From: Chitinophagaceae bacterium
GTDB lineage: Bacteria; Bacteroidota; Bacteroidia; Chitinophagales; Chitinophagaceae
DNA: 44,019 bases
Direction of reading: 5' to 3'
Assembly: GCA_014379965.1 (NCBI GenBank)
Contig: JACMKU010000180.1
Coordinates: 1 to 44,019 of the forward strand
The position numbers and the translations under genes are program-made. Shown piece after piece: positions 34,039-41,708 of the stretch; position 1 is the stretch's first letter; every line of letters starts with the position of its first letter. The notes beneath the pieces are model-generated. The model searched no databases. It saw only the letters and a program-made list of their open reading frames with translations, and had not been told where the DNA came from.

Positions 34039-34182
34039 AATGATCCTAAACTGCAATCATAGTGACCTCCGCCCAAATCCGAATCGTTTATTAGCTTCCA
34101 AAAAACCGAAAATTACTGTGGCTTGTAAAGAATATCTCTTAAAATCATACTTAAATCATAACCATCATGACAATCTGCGGTC
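33617..34182. mobile_element. Inverted-repeat-bounded module carrying the GxxExxY gene (hypothetical element)
   Basis: 28-bp inverted repeats at 33617-33644 and 34155-34182 (each starts GACCGCAGATT reading inward, three mismatches) enclose a single nuclease-fold gene. The same ends bound the gene-less element at 29540-29795. No transposase and no obvious target duplication are seen, so mobility is inference from architecture only. Confidence 0.4.
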
Positions 34183-34246
34183 AAAATTTCTAGCCCCTGT
34201 GGCACTATTGAAGAAAAAAAATCCGTACATGCACTTATATGGTGAA

Positions 34247-34270
34247 TTTTTAAACCCTTAAACGTTAGAC
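34247..34270. repeat. Family C half-repeat overlapping the HAAO 3' end
   Basis: TTTAAACCCTTAAACGTTAG; on the minus strand it reads as the stop and last codons of the dioxygenase followed by GTTTAAGGGTTTAA units. The 34183-34246 stretch to its left holds nothing recognisable. Confidence 0.6.
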
Positions 34271-34798
34271 CCTCTTAACCGGCGGCTCCATCACCGTACC
34301 GCACTTACTACACGTTCGCAATTCCGTGCTCCCCCAGAATTTTTCCATTACGGGAGGGAGTTGCTTGACGATGTCCTTCACAAATAGCACATCTTCATGA
34401 AGTTTATTTCCGCAGTTCTCGCAAAACCATAAAAACGCATCCTTCTCATCCTCTTCATCCTCCCTTACTTTTTCAATCACCAATCCCACGGTATTAGGTC
34501 CACGCTGTGGCGAATGTGGCGTCTTCGGTGGCAGCAGGAACAAGTCGCCTTCGTTAATGGGAATAGACTTAGGGACGCCATCATCGATGATTTTTAAGAC
34601 TATATTTCCCTCCACCTGGTAATACAGCTCTTCACTCTCGTTATAGTGATAGTCTTTTCGGGCATTGGGGCCGCCCACTACCATGACAATGAAATTCTCA
34701 GCGTCCTTGTAGACACATTGGTTGCCTACCGGCGGCTTCAACAGTTCACGGTTCTCTTCAATCCATTTCTTCAGGTTGAAAGGGGCGATTACGGCCAT
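34265..34798 (-). CDS. nbaC: 3-hydroxyanthranilate 3,4-dioxygenase
   Basis: Opens the ring of 3-hydroxyanthranilate to ACMS. The 177-aa cupin has the catalytic iron ligands H51, E57 and H95 (DYHYNESEELYYQVEG; PPKTPHSPQRG), at the numbering I recall from the Cupriavidus enzyme, and the bacterial-type rubredoxin-like site with C126/C129 (FCENCG) and C163/C166 (RTCSKCG). The substrate region VGNQCVYKD and RGPNTVGLVIE are present. It is upstream of ACMSD on the same strand but with the GxxExxY module inserted between. It diverges from the SDR gene. Confidence 0.96.
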   Translation of the reverse strand: MAVIAPFNLKKWIEENRELLKPPVGNQCVYKDAENFIVMVVGGPNARKDYHYNESEELYYQVEGNIVLKIIDDGVPKSIPINEGDLFLLPPKTPHSPQRGPNTVGLVIEKVREDEEDEKDAFLWFCENCGNKLHEDVLFVKDIVKQLPPVMEKFWGSTELRTCSKCGTVMEPPVKRV

Positions 34799-34803
34799 AT
34801 GGA

Positions 34804-34826
34804 AAGTTTAAAGTTTAGGTTTTAGG
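34804..34826. repeat. Family C half-repeat upstream of HAAO
   Basis: AAAGTTTAAAGTTTAGGTTTT, six bases upstream of the dioxygenase start codon and contiguous with the family E copy at 34828. Confidence 0.55.
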
Positions 34827-34827
34827 G

Positions 34828-34854
34828 TTCACGCAGAGGCGCAAAGGCGCAGAG
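34828..34854. repeat. Family E repeat, left copy bracketing the SDR gene
   Basis: A 27-bp unit starting TTCACGCAGAGGCGC. Its inverted partner at 35851-35877 differs at two positions; together they enclose the SDR gene. Same family as 9868-10011. Confidence 0.8.
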
Positions 34855-34968
34855 AATACGCTGTTATCCTATCCTGGCTAACATTTAATCATTGTTTGCT
34901 CTTTAATGCGAACTGTTGATGCTTGCTTCCACGGTTGGATAACTGATCGGAAATTACAACTTTTTACT

Positions 34969-34976
34969 TAGGTTTG
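34969..34976 (+). promoter_or_regulatory. putative -7 box for the SDR gene
   Basis: TAGGTTTG matches TAnnTTTG and ends five bases before the ATG at 34982, inside the family E bracket, so the SDR gene carries its own promoter. Confidence 0.45.
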
Positions 34977-34981
34977 ACTTT

Positions 34982-35767
34982 ATGAATCTATCGCTCGAAG
35001 GGAAGTCAGCTATTGTTTGTGGAAGTACACAGGGCATAGGAAAAGCTATTGCGGAGGAGCTCGCTTTACTTGGTGCATCCTGTACATTACTCGCAAGAAA
35101 TGAGCAGGCTTTAAAGGAAGTTTCAGGCAGTCTCAATCGCACAAAAAGCCAGGAACATGGATACCTCGTCGTGGACTTCAATCAACCTGCAGAATTGAAA
35201 AAGATATTTGGCGAGTTCATGACAGGTCGTTCAGTACACATACTCGTTAATAATACAGGAGGCCCTCCAGCTGGTCCCATCATAGAGGCTTCCGAAGAGG
35301 CATTCCTCCAGACTTTCAATCAACACCTGGTATGTAACCACATCCTTGCTAAAACAGTGATACCAGCGATGAAGAAGGAAGAGTACGGCCGCATCATCAA
35401 TATAATTTCTACGTCGGTTAGAATTCCATTGAAGAACCTTGGAGTTTCTAATACCATAAGGGGTGCGGTTGCGAGTTGGGCCAAGACGATGTCGAATGAA
35501 TTGGGACAATTCAACATTACCGTTAATAATGTACTTCCCGGTTTTACACGAACGCAGCGATTAGAGACGCTCATAAAAAATATTGCTGCGGCGAGGAGCA
35601 TCTCTACCTCAGATGTGGAGAGGGACATGCAGGAAGAGGTCCCGATGAAAAGATTTGGGGAGTCCGCGGAAGTTGCTGCCATGGCGGCATTCCTGGCTTC
35701 ACCGGCTGCTTCGTATGTCAATGGTGTGAGTATAGCGGTGGATGGGGGCCGAACGGGCACGACCTAG
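34982..35767 (+). CDS. SDR-family protein lacking the YxxxK catalytic pair
   Basis: The 261-aa Rossmann protein has the SDR cofactor motif (CGSTQGIGKAIAEELALLGA), a VVDFN acidic turn, LVNNTGGPPAGPI in place of NNAG, and the C-terminal YVNGVSIAVDGGRTG. At the active-site helix the usual Y-x3-K is replaced: after IISTSVRIPLKNLG comes VSNTIRGAVASWAK, so Tyr and Lys positions read Ser and Arg. A whole SDR subgroup shares this SN..R pattern. Its reaction is unknown; placement among kynurenine genes hints at a step on 2-aminomuconate or a later intermediate. Bracketed by inverted family E repeats. Confidence 0.85.
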   Translation: MNLSLEGKSAIVCGSTQGIGKAIAEELALLGASCTLLARNEQALKEVSGSLNRTKSQEHGYLVVDFNQPAELKKIFGEFMTGRSVHILVNNTGGPPAGPIIEASEEAFLQTFNQHLVCNHILAKTVIPAMKKEEYGRIINIISTSVRIPLKNLGVSNTIRGAVASWAKTMSNELGQFNITVNNVLPGFTRTQRLETLIKNIAAARSISTSDVERDMQEEVPMKRFGESAEVAAMAAFLASPAASYVNGVSIAVDGGRTGTT

Positions 35768-35772
35768 TGCGA

Positions 35773-35812
35773 GGTAATTAGTAATTGGTAATTAGGAATT
35801 GGGAATTAGGAA
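35773..35812. repeat. Family G repeat, single arm
   Basis: GGTAATTAGTAATTGGTAATT and GGAATTGGG units directly after the SDR stop. Inside the family E bracket. Relative of 15570-15697. Confidence 0.75.
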
Positions 35813-35850
35813 GTGACCTCTCGGAGTAGTATCACATATATATTTTTAAA

Positions 35851-35877
35851 CTCTGCGCCTTAGCGCCTTTGCGTGAA
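35851..35877. repeat. Family E repeat, right copy bracketing the SDR gene
   Basis: CTCTGCGCCTTAGCGCC and following bases, inverted relative to 34828-34854. It ends eight bases before the aldehyde dehydrogenase ATG, so it replaces the leader of that gene. Confidence 0.8.
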
Positions 35878-35885
35878 ACACAAAA

Positions 35886-37343
35886 ATGGATTTAACCTCT
35901 TATAACGACATACATAATTTCATCGGCGGCCAATTTCAACCCCCGTTATCCGGCAACTACATGGATAACATTAATCCTGCTACCGGTGAACACATCGGCC
36001 AGATTCCCGATAGCAATGAGAATGATGTAAATGAAGCGGTGGAGGCTGCCACGAAAGCATTTCCTGCCTGGTCGGCTTCTTCTGTTGAACATAGGTTCAG
36101 AGTCCTTAACCGGATAGCAGAATTAATCGATGAAAACGCGGAAGCACTAGCCATTGCGGAGACCACAGACAACGGTAAGCCTCTTTGGCTGAGCAAGCGC
36201 GTTGATATCCCGAGAGCGTCTGCTAACTTTCGGTTTTTCGCAACGGGCATAATGCATTTCTCTTCTGACAGTCATACAATGGAGAATCGTGCGATTAATT
36301 ATACGCTTCGTCAACCAATAGGCGTTGTCGGTTGCATTTCACCATGGAATCTCCCCTTGTACCTGTTTACCTGGAAGATTGCTCCCGCACTGGCGGCAGG
36401 AAATTGTGTGATTGCAAAACCTTCGGAGGTGACACCCGTGACTGCCTACCTGTTAGCTCATATTGTCAGGGAGGCCGGCCTACCTGATGGGGTTCTAAAT
36501 ATCATACACGGTGCAGGAAATACGACGGGAGAGGCCATCGTCAAACATCCTTTGGTTAAGGCGATCTCATTTACGGGTAGCACACGCGCCGGCGAAAGAA
36601 TTGCAGCTCTTGCCGCACCAAAATTCAAGAAACTATCCCTCGAACTTGGCGGCAAGAACCCCAATATCATCTTCGCGGATTGCAACTGGGAGAAGATGAT
36701 GACTACTGCCCTTCAATCGTCTTTTAGCAACCAGGGCGAGATATGCCTCTGCGGAAGCAGGATTTTGGTCGAGGAGTCGGTATATGAAAAATTTAAAGTC
36801 GAGTTCGTTGATCGGGCAAAGGCACTCGTAGTCGGCGATCCGATGGAAGAAAAATCAGCCCAGGGTGCCATTGTCAGCCGGGCGCACTTCGATAAGATCT
36901 TGCGTTGTATCGATACTGCGAAACAGGAAGGAGGAAAGATTCTTTGTGGAGGAAACGCAATAACGTTTAAAGGTAGATGTGCGAAGGGGCTATTCATTGA
37001 ACCGACGATAATCGAGGGACTTGGTCAGGATTGCCAGACCAACCAGGAGGAAATCTTCGGACCAGTGGTGAGTCTCCAAACTTTTCGAACGGAAGAGGAA
37101 GCATTGCAGTTGGCGAATGCAACTGCTTATGGCCTCGCAGCCACTATTTGGACGCAAGATGTGTCTCGGGCCAATAGAGTAGCCGCCAAGACTGATTGTG
37201 GCATCATCTGGGTTAATTGCTGGCTGCTGCGCGACCTACGCACTCCATTTGGTGGCATGAAGAATAGCGGGGTTGGAAGAGAAGGAGGGTGGGAGGCATT
37301 ACGGTTCTTTACGGAAGCAAAGAATGTGTGTATCGAACTCTAG
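35886..37343 (+). CDS. nbaE: 2-aminomuconate 6-semialdehyde dehydrogenase (AMSDH)
   Basis: NAD-dependent oxidation of 2-aminomuconate 6-semialdehyde to 2-aminomuconate. The 485-aa aldehyde dehydrogenase has the oxyanion Asn at N155 (GCISPWNLPLYL), the NAD motif ISFTGSTRAGERIA, general base E253 (LELGGKNP) and nucleophile C287 (SNQGEICLCGSR), plus the C-terminal TPFGGMKNSGVGREGG. Substrate class is assigned from resemblance to the AMSDH/HMSDH group and from position between ACMSD, RidA and KynU genes. The deaminase gene follows after 70 bp on the same strand. Confidence 0.92.
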   Translation: MDLTSYNDIHNFIGGQFQPPLSGNYMDNINPATGEHIGQIPDSNENDVNEAVEAATKAFPAWSASSVEHRFRVLNRIAELIDENAEALAIAETTDNGKPLWLSKRVDIPRASANFRFFATGIMHFSSDSHTMENRAINYTLRQPIGVVGCISPWNLPLYLFTWKIAPALAAGNCVIAKPSEVTPVTAYLLAHIVREAGLPDGVLNIIHGAGNTTGEAIVKHPLVKAISFTGSTRAGERIAALAAPKFKKLSLELGGKNPNIIFADCNWEKMMTTALQSSFSNQGEICLCGSRILVEESVYEKFKVEFVDRAKALVVGDPMEEKSAQGAIVSRAHFDKILRCIDTAKQEGGKILCGGNAITFKGRCAKGLFIEPTIIEGLGQDCQTNQEEIFGPVVSLQTFRTEEEALQLANATAYGLAATIWTQDVSRANRVAAKTDCGIIWVNCWLLRDLRTPFGGMKNSGVGREGGWEALRFFTEAKNVCIEL

Positions 37344-37413
37344 TATAGATATGTTTCATTGAGATTTAGACCGAAGAAATAATCGTGGTAACAGCTCATT
37401 CAATTAAAGAATC

Positions 37414-37827
37414 ATGACAGACATCGTCAACACTCCAAATGCCTCTTCCCCTCTTGGTGCGTATCCACACGCGCGAAAGGCGGGCGGACTATTATTCTTA
37501 TCTGGCATAGGGCCGCGCAATCCGAAAGACAATTCGATTCCGGGCTTACAGTTGGATGGCGAGGGCAACATCACCAAGTACGATATTCAGGCGGAATGTC
37601 ATTCCGTTTTCGCAAATGTGAAGGCGGTTTTAGAAGCAAGCGGTAGCAGCTGGGAAAAGATCATCGATGTGACGGTTTACCTGACTAACATGAAACGTGA
37701 CTTCCCCGTATATAATAAAATCTATAGTGACTACTTTAAAAACGTGCAGGCCTGCCGAACTACGGTAGAGGTAAAGAGCTTGCCGACTCCGATAGCCATA
37801 GAATTAAAAGTAATTGCAACCATTTGA
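37414..37827 (+). CDS. nbaF: RidA-family 2-aminomuconate deaminase
   Basis: The 137-aa RidA/YjgF-fold protein has the conserved Arg of ACRTTVEVKSLPTPIAIELK and the C-terminal IELKVIATI Glu, the trimer-cleft residues that bind imine/enamine substrates. N-terminal SSPLGAYPHARKAGGLLFLS and GIGPRNPKD resemble known 2-aminomuconate deaminases (AmnD/NbaF type). It probably hydrolyses 2-aminomuconate to 4-oxalocrotonate. Position between AMSDH and KynU supports this over a general RidA role. Spacing to kynU is about 37 bp. Confidence 0.88.
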   Translation: MTDIVNTPNASSPLGAYPHARKAGGLLFLSGIGPRNPKDNSIPGLQLDGEGNITKYDIQAECHSVFANVKAVLEASGSSWEKIIDVTVYLTNMKRDFPVYNKIYSDYFKNVQACRTTVEVKSLPTPIAIELKVIATI

Positions 37828-37864
37828 AAACCCACTTATCATCCACCACGGGATAATTGAAACC

Positions 37865-39142
37865 ATGCAGTTTGAGAATACAGAGGCATTCGCCAGGAAG
37901 AGAGATACTGAGGATCCCTTGCGGAAATTTCGCGAACGATTTCATGTACCGCTTCATAACAACCGGGAGGCCATTTATTTCACTGGTAATTCTCTAGGTC
38001 TCCAGCCGAAGGCAGTTCGGGAATATGTAAACCTGGAGTTGGACGATTGGGCGAAGCTTGGAGTAGAAGGACATTTTCATGCAAAGAATCCGTGGCTATC
38101 CTACCATGAGATTTTCCCGTCCAAACTTTCCCGAATCGTTGGTTGTCTTCCGCACGAGGTAGTGGTGATGAATCAACTCACTGTTAACCTTCATTTATTG
38201 ATGGTGAGTTTCTACAGGCCGGACAAGAAAAGGTTTAAGATCATATGCGAGTCGAGGGCATTCCCTTCAGATCAATATGCGTTTGAGTCACAGGTAAGGT
38301 ATCATGGATTCGATCCAGGTGAGGCAATCATCGAAGTATCGCCACGGGCAGGTGAGCATACGTTGCGAACGGAAGACGTTGTTGCTACCATCCAGCATCA
38401 CGCGGAATCGGTTGCTCTTGTATTGTTTGGAGGGGTGAATTATTATACAGGGCAGCTCTATGATATAAAGGCTATCACAAATGCCGCACAAGCCACCGGG
38501 GCGTATGCGGGGTTCGATCTCGCGCATGCGGCGGGAAATGTCTCGCTTTCCCTGCACGATTGGAACGTCGATTTCGCGTGCTGGTGTTCCTATAAATATC
38601 TCAACAGCGGGCCCGGAGGTGTTGCGGGCGCATTTATACATGAAAAACATGTGGCCAATGCGGATTTGCCACGCTTCGCGGGATGGTGGGGGTTTAAGAA
38701 AGAAACGCGATTCAAAATGGAAAAGGGATTCGAGCCTATCCCTACCGCGGAAGGTTGGCAGCTGAGTAACGCGCCGGTATTATCCATGGCCGCACACAAT
38801 GCTTCACTCGATATTTTTGAAGATGCTGGAATAGATAGTCTGGTGGAAAAATCGAAACAACTCTCAGGCTTCCTTCATTTCGTGTTGCAGGAAATCAACG
38901 GCAGGCAACATCGCGAGGTGATCGAAGTGATTACTCCTGAGTCTGCGAGAGAGCGTGGTTGCCAGGTATCGATGCTGATGCTCGAGCGCGGACCAGAGAT
39001 ATTTGCAGAGTTAAGTGATCGTGGTGTAATTGCCGATTGGCGTGAACCAAATGTCATTCGAGTAGCTCCCGTTCCGCTTTATAATACGTTCGAGGAAGTG
39101 TGGAGATTTGGGAACATCATATCTTCCATTCTGGAACGGTGA
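37865..39142 (+). CDS. kynU: Kynureninase
   Basis: PLP enzyme cleaving 3-hydroxykynurenine (or kynurenine) to 3-hydroxyanthranilate (or anthranilate) and alanine. The 425-aa protein shows the substrate and PLP motifs IYFTGNSLGLQPKAV, MNQLTVNLHLLM, FDLAHAAGNVSLSLHDW and the Schiff-base lysine in FACWCSYKYLNSGPGG. TTG 37814 opens the frame earlier but lies inside the deaminase gene; ATG 37865 is the natural start. The stop lies at the edge of the family B repeat. Confidence 0.96.
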   Translation: MQFENTEAFARKRDTEDPLRKFRERFHVPLHNNREAIYFTGNSLGLQPKAVREYVNLELDDWAKLGVEGHFHAKNPWLSYHEIFPSKLSRIVGCLPHEVVVMNQLTVNLHLLMVSFYRPDKKRFKIICESRAFPSDQYAFESQVRYHGFDPGEAIIEVSPRAGEHTLRTEDVVATIQHHAESVALVLFGGVNYYTGQLYDIKAITNAAQATGAYAGFDLAHAAGNVSLSLHDWNVDFACWCSYKYLNSGPGGVAGAFIHEKHVANADLPRFAGWWGFKKETRFKMEKGFEPIPTAEGWQLSNAPVLSMAAHNASLDIFEDAGIDSLVEKSKQLSGFLHFVLQEINGRQHREVIEVITPESARERGCQVSMLMLERGPEIFAELSDRGVIADWREPNVIRVAPVPLYNTFEEVWRFGNIISSILER

Positions 39143-39335
39143 GGTGAGCGGTGAGTAGTGAATGGTGAATAGTGAATGGCTACCCTATTGTTGAAAATGG
39201 ATTTAATATGCGGAATGTTTTTGAGTCGAGAATATGGCATACAATAGTTTAATAAAATTAGGAATGAGAGTTGGGAATGGTAATGAAAGATCAGCTTTAG
39301 TGAAGACACTCACTATTCACCATTGACTACTCACA
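39140..39335. repeat. Family B element with long spacer
   Basis: Left arm 39140-39186 (GGTGAGCGGTGAGTAGTG and on to GTGAATGGCTACCC, identical to 23704-23717) and right arm 39305-39335 (CACTCACTATTCACCATTG). The 118-bp spacer contains no gene. The kynU stop codon forms the left edge. Confidence 0.85.
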
Positions 39336-39353
39336 CTGTCCTTACCATCGTCA

Positions 39354-40709
39354 ATGAAAAAAGAAATAATCATCGCCGGTGCCGGTCTCGTAGGTTCGCT
39401 ACTGTCGATTTATCTGACCAGGAGAAATTATAGCGTTTCAATTTATGAACGGCGCACTGACATGCGAAAGGAGCAAGCCGAAGCGGGAAGATCCATCAAT
39501 CTTGCGTTGAGCGATCGTGGATTGCTGGCACTCGAGCGTGTGGGACTCGCCGAGGAGATAAGAAATCTCGCCATACCGATGCATGGCAGATTTATTCATG
39601 GGTTAGACGGCTCAACTGCCTTCCAGCCTTATGGTAGGCAAGGTCAGTATATTCTCTCGATTTCCAGGGCGGAACTAAACAAGCGATTGATGACGGTGGC
39701 GGAATCGCAAGGGGTGAATATTCACTTCGGGGAGAGATGCACTTCGATTGATTGGAATACCAATTGCGTTCAGTTTGAAAACATAACTTCCGGCGACATC
39801 ACTGATGTCACAGCCGATCTCATCTTTGGCGCCGATGGAGCATACTCGGCAACGAGACTGCAACACCAACTCCAGCATACCCTTTTCGACTATCATCAGT
39901 ATTATATCGACTGCGGGTATAAGGAACTGACCATTCCTGCTGGCCCGTCGGGTAGTTTTCTCCTGGAGAAAAACGCGTTGCATATATGGCCACGGAAAGA
40001 TTACATGTTGATCGCGTTGCCCAACCAGGATGGAAGTTTCACCTGCACGCTTTTTTTCCCATTCGTTGGAGAGCATTCTTTTGCAAACCTTGACACAAGT
40101 GAGAAAGCAATTGAATTTTTTAAAAAGACATTCCCGGATACGCTGTCGTTGATTCCTGATCTCGGAGAGCAATTTCTGCGAAATCCTATTTCTTCATTGG
40201 TCACTGTAAAATGTTATCCGTGGGTTCGAGAAGATCGCTTTGCACTGATCGGCGATGCGGCTCATGCCATAGTTCCCTTTTTCGGCCAGGGAATGAATTG
40301 CGGCTTCGAGGATTGTAGGATTCTAGATGAACTGGTTGAATCCAGTCAGGGTGATTGGAAGAAGACATTGCAGGCCTTCCAGGAGACCAGGAAGCCGGAT
40401 GCGGATGCCATTGCCGATCTCGCCGTGAACAATTTTACGGAGATGCGCGAGCGTACGGCCGATCCGAAATTCCTCCTTCAAAAAAAGATCGAGGCGCGCC
40501 TCCATGAAAAATTCCCGGACAAGTGGATACCCGCCTACTCGCAGGTTACATTCAGCCCACATACACGATACAGCGAGGCGTTGAAGAAAGGAAGACTACA
40601 GGAGAGCATCATGCAGGATGTAATGAAGCGACCAGGCATCGAGGAGGAGTGGGACGATGACGACGTGCTCTCAGAAATTGTAGGGAAGCTTAACCGTTTA
40701 AGAGTTTAA
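39354..40709 (+). CDS. kmo: Kynurenine 3-monooxygenase
   Basis: FAD/NADPH-dependent hydroxylation of kynurenine to 3-hydroxykynurenine. The 451-aa protein has the FAD dinucleotide motif at residues 7-14 (IAGAGLVG) with YERR closing the fold, AGRSINLALSDRG typical of KMO, the DG motif FGADGAYSATR, and GDAAHAIVPFFGQGMNCGFE. KMO-type C-terminal helices follow (QKKIEARLHEKFPDKWIPAY). Its last codons (RLRV) and stop are family C repeat sequence. TACCATCG lies three bases before the ATG, a weak -7 candidate. Confidence 0.96.
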   Translation: MKKEIIIAGAGLVGSLLSIYLTRRNYSVSIYERRTDMRKEQAEAGRSINLALSDRGLLALERVGLAEEIRNLAIPMHGRFIHGLDGSTAFQPYGRQGQYILSISRAELNKRLMTVAESQGVNIHFGERCTSIDWNTNCVQFENITSGDITDVTADLIFGADGAYSATRLQHQLQHTLFDYHQYYIDCGYKELTIPAGPSGSFLLEKNALHIWPRKDYMLIALPNQDGSFTCTLFFPFVGEHSFANLDTSEKAIEFFKKTFPDTLSLIPDLGEQFLRNPISSLVTVKCYPWVREDRFALIGDAAHAIVPFFGQGMNCGFEDCRILDELVESSQGDWKKTLQAFQETRKPDADAIADLAVNNFTEMRERTADPKFLLQKKIEARLHEKFPDKWIPAYSQVTFSPHTRYSEALKKGRLQESIMQDVMKRPGIEEEWDDDDVLSEIVGKLNRLRV

Positions 40710-40808
40710 GTGTTTAAAAGTTTAAGGTTCTGGTTTCAGAAAATTCATCTTGTAGGGAAATTACTGATTTCACAACCCTTAAACCTTTAAACTGTTAAAC
40801 GTTAAACT
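40694..40808. repeat. Family C inverted element with conserved core
   Basis: Left arm GTTTAAGAGTTTAAGTG to 40727; core 40730-40776 (CTGGTTTCAGAAAATTC and on to TTTCACAAC); right arm CCTTAAACCTTTAAAC to 40808. The core matches 27577-27626 in order and spacing. The left arm encodes the last codons of kmo. Confidence 0.9.
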
Positions 40809-40813
40809 GATGA

Positions 40814-40834
40814 ACAATCAACCTAATCAACTAC
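40814..40834. repeat. Family D fragment
   Basis: CAATCAACCTAATCAACTA, one arm only, adjacent to the family C element and directly before the pyrF -7 box. Confidence 0.6.
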
Positions 40835-40838
40835 CAGT

Positions 40839-40846
40839 TACCTTCG
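40839..40846 (+). promoter_or_regulatory. putative -7 box for pyrF
   Basis: TACCTTCG (TAnnTTyG) ends four bases before the ATG at 40851. Confidence 0.45.
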
Positions 40847-40850
40847 CACC

Positions 40851-41708
40851 ATGACCCGCGAACAATTAATCACAACTATCAGGCAGAAGAAGTCATATCT
40901 GTGTGTGGGATTGGATACAGACATTACCCGAATTCCTGCTCATCTCCTTACTCAACCGGATCCGATATTTGAATTCAATAAGTCTATCATCGATGCCACA
41001 AGGGATCTTTGCGTGGCATACAAGATCAACACTGCATTCTATGAGGCTTCAGGCGCTAGGGGTTGGGACACCATGGAGCGCACGGTAAGATATATTGGGA
41101 CCGATCATTTCACTATCGCCGATGCGAAACGCGGCGACATAGGGAATACCTGCCAGCAATACGCGAAAGCTTTCTTCGAGACGATGCCTTTCGATTCGAT
41201 CACGGTCGCACCTTATATGGGTGAGGATAGTGTGAGTCCATTCCTGCAATATGAAGGCAAATGGGCGATCGTACTCGCGCTAACTTCAAATCCGGGAGCA
41301 CAGGACTTCGAGTTGAAACGAATAATAGAAAAAGAAGAGGTTCTCGAGGAGGGTGTTCACACTACAAGACAACAAACTACTTATTTATTCGAGACCGTCA
41401 TGGAGAAAGTGGCTGGTTGGGGAAATCCCGATAACCTGATGTTTGTAGTCGGTGCCACACAGGCCGACGAATTCATCAACATCCGACATTTGATGCCTGA
41501 TCATTTCTTCCTCGTACCTGGAGTCGGCGCACAGGGAGGCAGTCTCCAGGAAATCTCCGAGAAGGCGATGAATGCTGACGTGGGTATCCTCGTCAATGCA
41601 AGCCGCGCCATTATCTATGCGTCTGGTGGCAAGGATTTCGCAGATAAAGCACGGGAAGTTGCAAAGGCGTACCAGGTCGAAATGGCGTCGTCATTGCGAG
41701 GCCATTAG
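40851..41708 (+). CDS. pyrF: Orotidine 5'-phosphate decarboxylase (type 2)
   Basis: Last step of UMP synthesis. The 285-aa protein is the longer type 2 form: SYLCVGLDTDITRIP, DLCVAYKINTAFYEASGARG, catalytic TIADAKRGDIGNTCQQYA (Asp-Lys-Asp), VVGATQADEFINI and FFLVPGVGAQGG, ILVNASRAIIYAS. The C-terminal codons (SSLRGH) and stop coincide with a CGTCATTGCGAGGCC family J repeat, so the natural end may have been overwritten. Confidence 0.95.
   Translation: MTREQLITTIRQKKSYLCVGLDTDITRIPAHLLTQPDPIFEFNKSIIDATRDLCVAYKINTAFYEASGARGWDTMERTVRYIGTDHFTIADAKRGDIGNTCQQYAKAFFETMPFDSITVAPYMGEDSVSPFLQYEGKWAIVLALTSNPGAQDFELKRIIEKEEVLEEGVHTTRQQTTYLFETVMEKVAGWGNPDNLMFVVGATQADEFINIRHLMPDHFFLVPGVGAQGGSLQEISEKAMNADVGILVNASRAIIYASGGKDFADKAREVAKAYQVEMASSLRGH

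Noticed and set aside
34982..35767. Kynurenine formamidase filling the missing early step
   Set aside because: It is an SDR Rossmann fold; no hydrolase motif (metal-binding HxGTHxD or GxSxG) is present.
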